DNA of 64,000 bases from Camarhynchus parvulus (GCF_901933205.1 NC_044581.1:14911501-14975500); one strand, 5' to 3'. Positions 33,442 to 46,830 are shown, numbered from the stretch's first letter. Translations and numbers: made by a program. The notes: a model not told the origin generated them from the letters alone.

Positions 33442-36039
33442 CTTGTGTGAACCTGGAAACTCCAATGCACCTCCTCATCTCTGGAATTTCACCCACCTCA
33501 TAAGGAATTCACCCCAAATGCTTGTGTGATCCCTGCTACCATCCCATAGAAGTGTCTATACTCTAGAACATCAATTCAGCCACAAACTAACCTCAAACTA
33601 TTTCCAGTTTTCAAATGGGGAAGAAGTAGTTTGTTCAGAATCTCGAAATCTGTTTTAAAACCCAAGTCACCATGGTTTGAGTCAAGTTCATGCTACTTTT
33701 CTTCCATCTGTTCTCATGAGAACTGAGATCCTTGAGTTTAACCGTGTCCATAGGAGTCCTGGCTGTTGGCAGGGGTTGGCACAAGGGCCATGTTCACATT
33801 TTTCACTCTGATTCTCCTGGGCCACTCAGGAAGTTTGAAGTCAATATGCACACACTTGAAAGGTAGGTAAAAAAGCTAATTTATTGATGACTGTTACACC
33901 CCACTCTATAGGAAAATCACTATTTAGCAGTGTTTATTCATAAAGCTTAGATGTTTGGTGGACTAATGCTCCTTTACTCCACTATTTTCTTTTACCAGAT
34001 AAATGTGTCCCACCCGGGCCTGTTTGGCACAACAGTGACCTCTAAAGGCTCGTTAGATTAAGGGTGTCTCCAGAGCTATCTGGCTTTAATTCCTATTTAA
34101 AGGTAGGTGTGTGGCTCTGTATCAGGTACTACCCCCTTCATGCTGAGCACATCTTTAGAAAGGTCAGCTCTTGGTAGGATCTGAATGCCTGCTCCTTTTC
34201 CCTTGTGCTGTATAAAGGCTCCTGACCTTTCAGTGATCCTAATTTCTCTTCCTTTCCTCTTCCCTCCACCCTCCCTCCAGCCTATTATTTATTGAAGTGG
34301 AAAGGATTTCCCCCCCACTTTTTTTTTTTTCCCTACAAATATTTTCTAAAATAAGTGACCAAAAGCAGTGATGACACTAGGTAAAATCCAGGCTACCTTG
34401 ATATTTCACCAGGAACCTCCTCTTTTCAGGGCAATCCCATTGTGCAAAATTTGGAGCTGTGGATATGGCTGTGCTCTGTTTTTCACTGGGAGACCCTATG
34501 TTATTTTTAGTAGCTGAGTGCATTTAAATGAAAGATATGTATGTTTGGGGTGTTTTCACTTTAGAATGTATTTTTATGGCAAGAAACTGGTGTTTGATTG
34601 GGCTGGTTAAAGATGGGAAGAAGAAGAGGGAATAAAGCCCAGGGGAAGAGGCAAGAGAGGATAATGGGTTAGTGAGGGTTGAAATAGAGCAGAGGAAGCA
34701 GAGTGTAAATATGAGCAAAGGGGCAAAGTGAGAAAGGGGACAGTGAAGGCCTGGGGGAAATAGGAAAGCCTTGAGTAATTGCAGGATTTTAAAGACAGCT
34801 GCAATGGGCAGGAGGCAAAAGTTGAAGCAAAACCTGTGATCCTACCTAGACACCTTAATTATCACTGCAGCTTTGCAGCTGTGGGTTGTACATGTCTCCT
34901 GTTCAATTGACTTGCTGTCCCTTTCCCCAAACCACTTTACGTCTGTTTCTAAAGGGGAAGTTTTCTAGTTTAATAGTTGTATTTTTTTTTAATTGAAAAG
35001 TGACATGGTTTTGGCAAACTTGTTTTCTGTCAGCAAGAAGCTGGTTAGCTCTTTGGTTGGTTCCACTTCCCTGGGAATTATCACTAATTGATTTTTTCTG
35101 TTCAAATCACTGCACTCCAGGGACTTGTCTTTCTTGCTAAAATAAGACTAAAACCAACTGCAGTCGGAGGTGGTATCCCTGCCTGGGCTGTTCAATTCAT
35201 AGGCTTTTATCATGAACATCTTTGCCCTTTTTGTATGGTCCTGATGGCATTCTTTGCTTGAGAGTTTTTCTCCCAAAGGGTTGGTCTCTCCCACTCATCG
35301 TAGCTGGGGATTTGCTGCTTGTTTTTCTATGGAGCTGGGTTCATCTGGGATTAATAAAAAGGGCTTTTAATTCAGTTTGGCCAACTCCAGCATAGAATGA
35401 TTGAGAGAAGCACATTATAGATAAAATTATTTTGTTTTGGACCTCACAAGAGCACCCTTTTGCCCAGGTTTGGGACTCAGAACAATGAGATTCTGCTGGA
35501 GATTTATCACGTGCCTGGTGACAAGGAGCTGGAAAATTATCTAATATTACTCAAAAAGAGTGCACAATGCATGCAAAGCTGTTCAGAAACAATATTAGCC
35601 AGACTCATTATTAAAAAACTAGAATTCAAAGTGTGACTGTAGACAAAAACTTAGCTTGAGGGGATGGGAAGGAAATGAAACACCCTGTGCTTTAAAGGAC
35701 TCATACGAAAATGTTGTGAAGGAGAACTAGCTCCAGTTTACAGGGATAAAACCAACGGCTGAGAGATCTTAGGAAGACAATGCTGTTCAAATTGCTGAGC
35801 AAAAGCATGTCTGGGTCTGAGGAGTGGGCTCACCTCCTGGCCATCCCCAGAGAGAGGCACAAGCCCCCAGGAGGGTTCCCCCCATGGTGTGTGTAGCCAA
35901 TGCAGAGTGAGCCCCGGTTGGTGTGAAGCTGGCAAGGAGAGCCTGGAGTGAAGCTGTGGGGCCATCCCCGTGTCAGGGCTGGGGAGGGGTGGGTTTGCCT
36001 CTGCTTGATTAGCACTCCCTGTGACCAGGGGCACCTCAG

Positions 36040-36345
36040 ATGTATCTCACTCTGTTTATGTTTTTGGTTCTTCTAATGAAAATGAGATCCCTCGTGTAGC
36101 CCTGTGCCATTTTGCACGTCACACTGAAAGTATAGATGCTCGTTGTGGGTATTAGTGTCTCAGCTTAATGACAGGAGCCTTGGACAAATAAATCCGTGTG
36201 CCATGGAGGATTTTCCTAATGAAACTGAAGTACAATACTGTTTACATAATGTCCTTTAGACTCTATTCAAAACAGCAAATGCTGGACGTCGCCGTTATCC
36301 ACCGACACCAGCTAATACAGGCAGAAATGAAAATGTAATGCAAAG
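36040..36345. promoter_or_regulatory. Candidate conserved non-coding element with retained CpGs
   Basis: No repeat signature and no long frame. Four CpGs sit in GGACGTCGCCGTTATCCACC and the next bases (36285-36306), and others in TTTGCACGTCAC (36112) and TCGTGT (about 36092). TTAATGACAGG, AAATAAATCCGTG and TGTTTACATAATG are homeodomain- and forkhead-like words. Conservation is inferred and not measured. Confidence 0.35.
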
Positions 36346-38452
36346 TGGCAGCTCCTTTTAACTTTTCTCCAAGTCTCTCTATAGTGGCTCTGAGCATGCC
36401 CCCTGAACTTTTCCCCTCCTGGGTACTGGGTTTTTTTATATGTTGGTTTTTGGTTGGCTTTTTTTTTTTCCCCTTTAATATATTGACATTCCAGCCCTTG
36501 GAACAAGGTCTTCACTCCTTTTCTCATTTCAAGATCTTGTTTTGGGAGAGCTCTAACACCTGTCCACTGATCGCCTGCCAGTCTGCATCTGTGCCCAGCT
36601 GACAGAGCTGTCTGCTTTGACTAATGATGTGATTGATGGACAAAATAAGGAAGAACACACAAAAAAACATTTCTGTCTGGTCTGGTGTGTCAGCAAGCCT
36701 TCATCAAGTGGCTGCTGAAGGTATATTTTGCTGCATGCCTCATTACACAGTAATGGCATTCCCAGGCAAAGCTGTTTCTTTTCATGACACAAGACAGCAG
36801 GCAGCTTTATGGACTCTGGGCCTATCGAGCCTGGAGGAGAGAAGCACTAAAGAGTGGTCATTTCCAAAAGTGCCTCAAGTTGCTTTTTTGTTGTCATGAA
36901 TTTAATATGAATCAACACAATATGAAATGAGCATGAGGAATTTTAGTGACTAGTCATTTTTTAAGACTGCTGTCTAAACAGCCATCAAGGAAAAAAACCC
37001 AAACATTTTCTTCTACCAAACCTGTTGCAAAAAGAAGTCATCTGTCAATTTTATTACATTAAAAAAAAGTACACAGAGGTGTATAGTCCATACAAATGTC
37101 TGCTTCAGTGCTAAACATGTGGAAAACACCACACATGTAATGTTAAAAAAAAAAAAGGCAAGTGACTGGCAGAGTGAATGGAATATTTAATAACTAAGGT
37201 TTAAATGGCTCTGTGTTTGAAGAAGGCTCTTGTGCAGTTCATATATCAGGTTGGGGATTGCCTGCTCCAGGAAACACAACAATTAAGGGACAGTCATTAG
37301 GCAACAGGGCATGGGGCTGTGGCAGGGTGGCCACAAACCCCCAGCACACCTTTTGCTGCAGTGAGAGAGGGGCAGGACTGATCCAAGGAGAGAAGGAATG
37401 AGGTGGGAGGTTCCTCCCCGGCACACAGCATCAGCCTCCATTTTCCCCCTCTGCTCAAGGCTGTGCCATTCACATCTATCCTCCATCCTTCCCACAGCTG
37501 CTTTTCACTCGGTGTCTGCCTTCCTCTTACTTCCCATGGACTTTTTGCATTTTGAAATAGTTAATTTCATCCATGAAAAGAACCAGAAAATTAGTTATGC
37601 TTGTTCACAAAAAAAAAAATTTGGATTGTTTTCCTGTTCCTAATGCAAGAGGTCTTTTACCATGGGCTATTTGGGATAATTTGTGAATTTAATGAGTTGT
37701 GATTAGTTAAGAAATTGTTCTCCACGTAATAAATACTACACACTAAATTAAAAAATGTACATGAGTTCTTTATACCCACTTAAAGAGAGAAAAACATTGA
37801 TGTAAATTCTTGTTATGACAAATGTAAAAGATAATCTTTTAAAGTGCATTTAATTTACTGTAATAGTAAGAACCACTTTATCGATGCCTAAGAGTACAGA
37901 AAAAATGAATACAGGATAATTCAAAGCAAATAAATAGCACGATTAAATTCAGTATGGCACTTACTTACAGACACAATCACGTTACCCTTGCATACCAGTT
38001 GAAGGAATAATAGCAGAATACCATTTTTTGATTCAAGAATAAAAGGCTTCTGCCTAGATGTGAATAACTAGGCAGGCTGTTAACCTGCTTTCTCTAGTCT
38101 TGGTACTAAATTAGGCAAATCCAGGCTCAAGGGAAGAAGAAATTCTGTTGATTGAAAAGTTTAAACAAAGCAATTATTCTATCAAATGCAGTAGGGGAGC
38201 TAAGTACCACAAAATATCAAACACCTGCAGGTTTCCAAGAAGTTCTCTGCTGAAAACCAGAAGCAGCTGGGTGGAGGAGAGACCATTTTATCAGTAACCA
38301 ATGGGTTTCTGTGCTCCACTGACCTTGAAGTCAATACCAGTGCCAAGAGCTCACTGTCTGCTGTTTCTTCTTGCATTATTGGTTTGAGAACCATAAAAAT
38401 GTCAGAGATTTACTATAAATCACAATTCAGTGGGGTTTTGTTGTCTTGGTTC

Positions 38453-38472
38453 TTTTTTTTTTTTTTTTTTTT
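38453..38472. repeat. Poly-T tract, 20 bases
   Basis: An uninterrupted T-run. No retroposon body was recognised beside it. Confidence 0.95.
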
Positions 38473-40770
38473 GCTTTAGCTGAGCCTGGCCATATTCATT
38501 TGTGAATTGAGGGCAAGTAGTTAGCAGAATGTGTCTCCTTGCCTTTTCCAGGGAGCTTTGCTGTATCTCTAACAGGGAGATTTGTGTTTTTGTGCTAATT
38601 TGGCAGCGCTGGTGGGTGGGGCTGGGTGGGGGCAGCTGGTAGGAGCTGCAGGGCTCCTGCAGTGGGCTGTGGTGTGAGCCCTGACAGGACAAATGGCTAT
38701 TTTCTTATCTCCCTTGCTGCTTTTTTTTTATAATCACTCGGATTCAGTTTCTGCTTTGGTAAGGTAGACATTCCATTTTTTTGGCCTGTTTTCCCTGAAG
38801 TTGTTGTGTGTGTCAAATTTGTCATGGTTTAATGGCTTACTGTATTTCCCTGCACTGGAACCACTAAACACATTTTCATTTAAGTTGGGATCTTTAAAGA
38901 ATGATCATCTTATCCATCTGTTCAGAAAGCACGAAGACACAAATCTGGGTCAGAAAAGAGACTTGGAAAAATCCCCTGTACTCAATCAGTTTCTGGCAAG
39001 TGAATTTGTCTCATGACTTCAGGAGCTGGTGGAAAAAGAGAGAATTTAGCTGCAAAAATATTGTTATCAGCTCTTTGCTTGGAGCCATGGCAAACAGGTT
39101 TCTAGTTTCGTAGATGGTAGCAGAGAAACTCAAAAGGATATTTAACCTTAGGTTATTTTCTTTAATCTTAGAAGAAGCAGCCACCCGTTAACATGCCTAT
39201 ATATATATTTATATATAGGAACATACAATCTTTTCTTTCCTAATCAGGTTTGTGTATCTCCCTTGATTGATTTTTCTTTTTCTTAAATCTTTAATAATTT
39301 TTCTTCATGGTTTCTGCATCCTGTCCAGGCTTTTCTTTCTGTTCTCTGTACGTGATACAGTAGTTAAAGGCTATGGCTCTAGAAGAAATCTGCTTATTTC
39401 TTCATTGTTTCTGACAGGGGGGGAAAAAGCCTCTGAAGATCAGATGGCTTAATTAAGTGTCATTTGGATTGGAAGATGGGGGGGCAGGGAGTACATTTGA
39501 TGTATTGGAACTATTTTATGAGAATGTATTTATACAGGGATCATCTGTACACAAAGAAAAACAGGTTTTATCCTTGCCTGCTTTTTGAACCCGCGTCCTG
39601 GAAGTGGAACCCATAGTTCACTGAATGTTTGAACTACAGATTCAGTTTTTTTCTGGGATAAGCACCTTACCCCAATGAAGTTCCTGTGATTGAAATGGGG
39701 ATTTGACATGTACAAGGCTTTGAGTGGTGTGCTGTTGGCCTGTGCTGCTGAGGTTGAGTTGTGCTCCTTGCTCCTGCTGCAATCATCAGGAGCCTGCGAG
39801 CCCATCCGAGAACACCTGGCCCCCTTGGGAAAAGCTTTTGGTTCTGCAAAGTTGCTGTTGATGTTTGCAATATTTGGTGCTGTTGAAGGCATTGTGAGGT
39901 CCTCTCAGTTGTTATTTATCAATATGGGTTGTTACTGATATTGTTTGTTCATGTTAATTAGCACGGAGCAAAGGATTGAAAGGACAAAGGCTGCATGCAA
40001 TTCTTGCTGGGGAAGGGAGTGAGATGGTCCTGCCCAACCAGGATAGAGTTCTTTGTTGGTAGAGAGGGGCTCTGTTTCCTTTGAAGAGATGGCACGCCAG
40101 GTCCTGGGGAAGCATTTGGCTCAGGCCACGCTTTCCTCACTCCTTTCTCCCTGCTCACTTTGGGTGTGCTCCTGCAGTGGCCTCTGAGACACAGAGCAAA
40201 GCATTTTCTGGGAAGCACCACCCCTGCCTTTGCATGGCAAACAATGGTGGCAGCGAGGCTGGCCCACAGCACTGGTGATGGTCCTGTTCTGGGAAAAAGC
40301 CACCAAAAATAGTCAACAAACCATGGGTTGCAGGACTGGAATAGTGCAAACGTGACAAAGCCTGGAAAGTTTAATGGAAAATTTTACATTCTTGTTGATT
40401 ATTAACATGAGGACATTTTTCCACTTAAAAAGGAGAAAAACTAATTATTAGTTCTTGAGTGCTCTGTGATCACTGATCTTTATAGAGTGCTATGATGACT
40501 GGAGCTGTGCGAGTAACTGATGTTTCCATTCCTTGGCAATACTAAATGTGGATAAATAGTTCAGTCAAATGAATTTTTTTTTCTTCCACTTCTTGACTGT
40601 TGACTTTTATTTCTTTTTGTAGCATTCAAAACAGAATGGAAGAAAATGTCCAAGAAAGCATCAGTTTAAAATGCTTCAGTATTCTCAGATTTTTAGTATC
40701 GCTGTGCTCTTAGCAATGCAAATGGTGCAGTGAAGTGGAAGTAAATTTCTAGGTTTTTTTCTGTTTTCAT

Positions 40771-40812
40771 ATTTTGTTTTGGTTTTGTTTGGTTTTGTTG
40801 GATTTTTTTTAA
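40771..40812. repeat. TTTTG-rich simple sequence
   Basis: Imperfect GGTTTTGTTT units followed by a T-run. Confidence 0.85.
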
Positions 40813-43800
40813 CTTGAGAGGTGGATTTTCATAAAATATTTTTGCTTCTATTTAGTGACAGTACCTTGCATATGGAAATCCCTAAAATGTGAGAGTAAGA
40901 ACCTATCAGCTAAAGGCAATAAAATCAATTTTAAGCTTCTGGTGTCCACAAGAGGGAATAATCATTGTTAGCATCTCCCTCAGGTTGTAAGGCTGATAGG
41001 GAGTTTAAGAGCCTGACCCCTCAGACTGAAGGCTGCTGTGTGTATTTGTGGGTGAGGAATGATCCTCAGCCACCACAGAAGTTATCTCATCATTTATGCT
41101 TTTTTTTTTTTTTTATCCCTGCAGAGTTTTGGGTGTGGGTCTATACATCCAAAGCAGAGAGCTCCTGCGCATTCTGACCACACCTTTGCCCCTTAAATGT
41201 GTCCAGCAAGGGGCAGAGGGGAGGAGCTGTGTTGTCCATCAGCTCACAATCTGCTAGTGTGTAATGCACAGTGAATATACACACTATTGTATTAAATGTT
41301 ATATGCATATGTAATACATTCGGAGAATGCCGTGTATAATGCAGCCACCATATGTCATATAAAATAAAAATGAAGAGGGTATATGAGCAAATACTGTAGA
41401 GCATATGGCAATATGAATATTAACCTCAATCTATAAATAGCTTCTGAAGTATCTGTTTTACAACAGGGAAAGAAACTTAACAAAATAGCAATTGAGGAGA
41501 AATTGGGCATCTTTTAAAATTCTTGATGTCAAGGAGGCAAAATACCATTTCAATACTTAGATTTAATATGTGCTTCCCACAAAAATAAATCATGTAATAT
41601 TTTCATGGCAGGCATAGAATTTTATGATTTTTATGACGATCATGGAATTGGGATTCATATTTTATAGATAGCTCTAATAACAAAGAAAATGCATGTGAGA
41701 AAAAGTCTTAAGGAGGGAGGAATGGCAGTGAAGTCACAGAAAGGAATAGAAAACTTAGAGTAATTAGGCATTTTTTGTAGGTTTGGGGTTTGTATTCAGA
41801 ATAGCTTTTGGTACATTCACAAGACAAGCACATTGATTTTAAATGTTTAAAACGGAGAACAATAAATTTCTCAGTTTCTGATTGCAGCCACAGTAAGACT
41901 GAACTAATTGCTTTGGAGTTAATGTGTGTTTGATCTTAAGGCTGGTTTTGTTCATATATGGGGTTTGTACCTGCTGCCCATTAACCAGTGTCAGATTCTC
42001 TTGCCCCCTAATCTCCTGAAGGACAGAAGGGTGTAACACACTTGGGTCACTCCTGTTTGCTCCTTGCATTCCCTATCAGTGGCTGTTCCAAAACCTAATC
42101 TCGTGTGGAGAGGCTCTTGTTAGCAATGCCTTGTCAGCCAGCATTACCCCAAGGAAAGCAGGGTTTCCTGCTATGTGGGATGCTTTGAAGGGAGGGCAGA
42201 GAGCACTATGAATTTATGCCCTAAGCAAAATTAAAAGATGAACCTTGATTATCTTGAGCCTCCCTGGCATATGGGGCAGCCTTAGAACAGGGACAAGAGA
42301 CAACAGTTTTACCAAGCAGCTTAATTGGGATGTTCTGCCAGGACAATGTGGGGGCTTGGATTCGATGCCCACCTTTGTTTATCAGGGGACTTTGAACTTG
42401 GGTTTCCTGCTTCCCTAGACGTGCAGTACAGATTTGGTTACACTGGGGTACCACAAGGGAAATATTCCACATCTTTCATATGGAAACTGCTTCAGTTTTC
42501 ACCCAGGCTTGGGTTCCATTCTGTTTACTGTATTTTGCTTTCTTTGCGAGTGGCGCTGCCTTGTGAATAGGAGTCTGGCTGGCTCTGGCTTCCCAAAGGG
42601 TGACTCCAGTCCTCAAGGGTAATTTTCAGCTTAATTACTTCTCATTTGAGTAGAGGGTCCCAGCTAGCTGGAGGAAAAGCAGGCTTTAAGGAGAAGGGAA
42701 ACTGCTTGGGGAAGAAGGGGGAGCAGTGCAGTAGGAAGAGAGGGAAATCTGTTTCTGTTACAGAAGACATGAGGTGCTCAGGAAGGAAGGCCCTGGCTGT
42801 GGGAGTATTCAGCTTCTGCCTTGAAGCAGCCAAGCTGCAGTGCCTGCCAAGAAAATGAAAAAGAATATTTTCTTTTACCAGGAATTAGCCCAGTGCGTGT
42901 TTTCATTGCTGAGGGGGCACAGGATAATGCTGCTATCAGCTTCGTTATTTACTTCAGCTCTGGCTCACTCAGCAGCTGCTTCCTTGAATCAACATGTCCC
43001 TACCAAATTATGGTAAGGTTTTTTTACTTAATTTCTGAAACAAGCCAAAAGTCTTTTAAGACAAGGAATGAATTGCTAGGGCAGGCTGATTTGGGGCCAG
43101 TTTTAACAGCATTTCATAGAGTAGAAACCTTGAGGAGGTGACCCTTTGAGCTGGCGTGGACTTTCCTAAAGACCAGGCTGTATGTGAAGGGCTCAGTCCA
43201 TGCCCCTGTCCTGGGAGGCAGCACTAAGAAATACAGTGGTGTTATTGATGTGGTACTTTCTCACAGAATTTGTAGAAATTTTTCCTAGGAAACTTTCCAG
43301 GTCTCACCTAACAGGAAAAAATTTAAAAGCAACAACTCCTTCCCTTCATCCTGATGGCAACCAGCAAAGGCAAATACTGGGAACACTGGTAGCAGTGGGC
43401 AACATTTCTGCTGTAAGTATTTCATTTTCTACCACCTTATCTCAGGTGTCTGGGCTGGTGGTGGCCTTAGGCATGGAAAATGTGCTGTGAGGGTGAATTA
43501 CAGCATCACCTGTACACAAACCACATTGCCAATGCAGAGGGGCAGGTCCCAAAGTGCAGCTTGTGCTTTATCACACAGTCTGTGGATGTGCTTTCACTGC
43601 TGCCAGTGCCTGGGGTTTGCTACCTGTGCACTAAAGACCTGTGGGTTGGGAATCAGGTTGGCTCAACTCTAGATTTTCCTGGGAATTTGAACTGTTTGTA
43701 GAACATGGGAGGCCAAAGGTAGAGGAACACTGTTTTTTTTCTGGTTTTCTTTTTTTTTTTTAGAGATTAGTAACAGCTCTGCACTAACCTGAGCCGCCCA

Positions 43801-44389
43801 CTGCCACAGGTCAAGCTTTTAGAGGAGGAACCATCTTGCAGGGTGACCCTGCAGCTGGCTGCTCACCTGGCAGGAGTTACTCCTAAAAACCTTATGATAC
43901 TCTAGCATTGCTGGTTTTCCATGTTATTAGGACATGATGGTCCCAAAAGGCTTGTATGAATAGGTTTCACTTCTTTAAGTGCACAATTATCTGATTGATC
44001 TGCTGCATGCTCTGACAGTGTGTCTGTCACATTTCCCCTCAGCTACCCAGTTCACTGGGGTCTGCTGGTGGGGCATTTCATGCCATATTCTGTAGTATCT
44101 GCCAGGAAGATAAGGAAAGGACTCCGCAAAATGTCTGAATTTTACCTTTACCTTCTAAACTATCATGATTTTTTAGCTCTAAGTGAGATGCTTTGGTCCA
44201 GCCATGTTTTGCTTTCCACCAGGTTAATAACAGTTAGCAGAAATAATACAGCAGAGCAGCCTTCTCATAGCAGTTGTCATTACTAGCTAGCATAGTAAAG
44301 AAAAATAATTGACTAGCAAAAGGTTTGATAACTCAGAGTTTTATGGTTCTCAGAAATGACTCATTCCCATATGCATCCTCCAAACTGCA

Positions 44390-44700
44390 TTCTGCACGCT
44401 GAACTCGCCATAACCTGCTCTTAGAGAGGCTCTTCTCTCACATTCCCATTTTGGCATTAGAAGCAATAAAAGTAACAGCAGCTTTGAAGAGCATGTAAAT
44501 GTATAATGGCTTTCCAAAGCGGATTGATAATTACTTATTGCACTAAATAATCCTAGAAGTGTGTTAGAGGAGGAATGTGAGAAGAACGAATGAACTTACA
44601 TAAGTAGAGAAATCTATGCATCCCTTCTGCTGTCTGATTCATTTAAACAGTCTTATTACAGTATCAGTGTGGAGGGGAGATAATGAAGGCTGTCTTATGT
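44390..44700. promoter_or_regulatory. Weak candidate conserved non-coding block
   Basis: Non-repetitive sequence with GATTGATAATTACTTATTG, CCAAAGCGGATTGATAA and an AGAGAGGCTCTTCTCT inverted repeat. Its appearance resembles conserved enhancers, but the evidence is thin. Confidence 0.22.
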
Positions 44701-46009
44701 TGTTATATCTTTTTTTCAGCTTGTTTTATTTTAAGAAATGCAATGGTAGCTCTGGGTGGAGCTAACAGTCACCACTGCCACTAGAATGTAGCATTTACTT
44801 CACTCTGCATAATGTGGAGCATACAGCAAACATGCTAAATGTAAAAATTGTAATTCTTGTGCAGTAATTACTTAGTATCTTGATGGTGATGGAGTTTTGA
44901 TATTTTGAAAAATATTTCCTTTTGTAGATTTTTTTAAAAAATAAGCTTTCACCTGGCACCAAGTAGATTAATTTGACCTTTTTAAAGCTAATTTCCAAGA
45001 ATTACCTCCTCTTTTAAGCTAAATTATTTTGTAAATAAAAAGGTGTGACACAAGAGCATAGGAAGCAATTGAGCTTTATTCATCAATGGCTGTCTCTTGA
45101 AATCAGTCAGCACAGCAGAGCTCAATACTTGTGAGAGAACAGCTAGAAACATGTTGCTGGCTACTTTTTTCTTTCTTCTCCTTTCTTTTTTTCTTTAGTA
45201 CTTTTTGGAGGATGGCTTTTCTGTAGGTAGCTTTTAATTTAGTGGGTAAGAAATAACACTTGTTCTTTATCCATTCACAGTGAATATGAGATTCATTCTT
45301 ATGGTATGAAGGACTTGTTTTGGTATCTGCTGCAGGGATATTGGGAAAGTGGAATTTTTAGAGGTGCTGAATGACACATGAAAAGAGGTAGCTCGTGTTG
45401 CATCCAGCTGAAATTCGAGTCTTCAGACTGATGCAGCTGCAAACATCCGTTTAAACCTTCAACTGAGTTGTGAGTAATTTAAAACTAATTGTTACTTGAG
45501 ATGTACACAGAGTGGCACTAAGAATGTGTCCTTCCCCCCTTCTGATGGTTTGTTTTGAGCTGAATTTTCTGATGGTTGAGTTTGAGCTGAATTTTCGTGG
45601 TCTCTGCCCTGTGCTTGGCCACCAGCCTCCCCTGGCTGCCAGCAGTGGGGGCACCGAGGTCTTGAGCAGCAGCTATTTCTGAGGCAGTGCTGTGGTGGAG
45701 AACAAGGCCTGGGTACTGCAGAGGGGGAAAGTGCACGTCCCTTTTTCAATGTAATTTATTTTTATTTCCATCTGTGATCACAATTTTTGCCCTCGATGAA
45801 ATCTGGGGACCAGGAACCTTATCCCTGGTGTAGGTGAAAGATGATGCAATGCTGACACAGTTTGTGCCTCCTCGTGTTCCTGTGTGCCACCTTCAACTCT
45901 GGCAGAGGGGTTACTGTGCCAGGCATCTGCAGGAATATTCACTTCATTTAACCAGTTAAGGGAGCAATGATTTTGCAGCTGATATTTCAAATCTCATCTA
46001 TCCGTCCTC
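44701..46009. other. Unique non-coding stretch, no gene seen
   Basis: AT-rich to 45480, then a GC-richer patch at 45590-45740. A 27-bp duplication lies at 45541-45594. Confidence 0.6.
45541..45594. repeat. Two-copy 27-bp tandem duplication
   Basis: TCTGATGGTT and TTGAGCTGAATTT occur in both 45541-45567 and 45568-45594. As 27 is a multiple of 3, any frame passes through as a 9-residue repeat, but no gene is supported. Confidence 0.85.
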
Positions 46010-46830
46010 TCTCGCTGAGGCGGGTTAGAAGAACTACTTACTTGTCACAGAATCCATGACCAATTCATTGATATTGAATATATTTCAATTAGCAAAATTA
46101 AGTGGAAATATTTAACATTAATTGGTCACTGGTGGTTGGTTTTTTTTTTTTAATGCCTCCCTCTCCCTTCTGGAAAAGAGTGTTTGTTTCCTTGTTTTCC
46201 TAGCAAAAATTCCATGGAAAATATTTGGAAATATCTTATTTTTGGGCTAAAATCCTTGGAAGAAATCAGCTAGAATTACACCTTCTCTGTGAAATAGCAG
46301 CAATTAGGACAGACGCCCTCCTCTAACTCTGAGCCAGGCAGCTTGGGTGACAAATATGTCAAATTAATACATCACCAGGTATGAAAGCGCAGTTAGAATT
46401 TGACTGAGGTACTTCCAGCCTGAAAAAGAGAACGATTTATCAATGCAAACTTAATAACATCTATTTGAATCTAACTAAAAATCAATATTTCATTACCAAA
46501 TTGTTAGTGAGAATGAAGAAAAATTGCGGAAGTCGGGCAGTTTGGTGGAAGAGAAGCATCAGGAGTTCAATGCGAAGACGGGATGATTCATGAGGCCAAG
46601 CTGGTGGAAGGGTGAAGGAGGACGAATGCAGAGAACTTGGAGGGCCCTCTCTCTGGTGACCTTGGCAGCAAAAGGGAAAAAAATACCAGAAAATGAAAGT
46701 GACTGTCAACTCCCAACAGGGATGGATCACACCATAAATCAAGCCTAGCCCTGAGAGAGAGGAGAGGGGCTTAGGGTGGGGGGCGAGCCGGCGGCGGAAG
46801 CCGTTGGGTAATTTAACTCTTTGAACCTTG
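46010..46830. promoter_or_regulatory. Candidate conserved non-coding element with CpG-dense core
   Basis: Non-repetitive, with many homeodomain-like words (CCAATTCATTGATATTG, CAATTAGCAAAATTAAG, TTATCAATGCAAACTTAAT) and scattered CpGs at about 46388, 46431, 46528, 46535, 46572, 46577 and 46622. It ends in a core of five CpGs within 20 bp at 46784-46803 (GGCGAGCCGGCGGCGGAAGC region). The core is the most CpG-dense point I noticed in the window. It could be an enhancer, a small unmethylated island or an unannotated start site. Confidence 0.4.

Larger units (their letters stand above)
27531..36039. other. Unique non-coding stretch, no gene seen
   Basis: Mixed composition: moderately GC-rich at 27600-29300, strongly AT-rich at 29800-32200, GC-richer again at 32700-33500. 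Frames in 32633-33496 reach 140-145 codons on both strands but overlap and look random. One ends at 33070, 8 bp before an AATAAA at 33079. Small structures: a 12-bp duplication CTCATCCTTGTG (28789-28812), a hairpin at 28658-28684, paired hairpins at 31721-31824, and a palindrome at 33425-33441. Confidence 0.65.
36346..44389. other. Unique non-coding stretch, no gene seen
   Basis: Contains poly-T tracts (38453-38472, 41100-41114), a TTTTG-rich tract (40771-40812), an interrupted TA run (39198-39218) and scattered GC-richer patches (39690-40290, 42640-42850). An 82-codon plus-strand frame at 39690 begins with a hydrophobic stretch but has no family resemblance. A doubtful minus-strand MIR-like trace lies near 42385-42430. 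Confidence 0.65.

Noticed and set aside
38817..38850. TTTGTCATGGTTTAATGG, resembling the edge of the solo LTR
   Set aside because: Similarity ends after about 15 bases and no other LTR words follow.
39690..39938. 82-codon plus frame with a signal-peptide-like start
   Set aside because: Hydrophobic runs are common in chance translations. An equally long frame overlaps on the other strand and there is no family resemblance.
41100..41125. Poly-T tract followed by ATCCCTGCAG, an excellent splice acceptor look-alike
   Set aside because: The reading frames after it stop quickly, with no donor or coding signal. Such sequences are frequent in vertebrate DNA.
42385..42430. GGGGACTTTGAACTTGGGTT, a possible minus-strand MIR trace
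   Set aside because: Only one word matches; the flanking core cannot be followed.
45635..45665. CCAGCAGTGGGGGCACC, similar to a CTCF core
   Set aside because: It needs a one-base insertion relative to the usual motif, so it is not a confident site.
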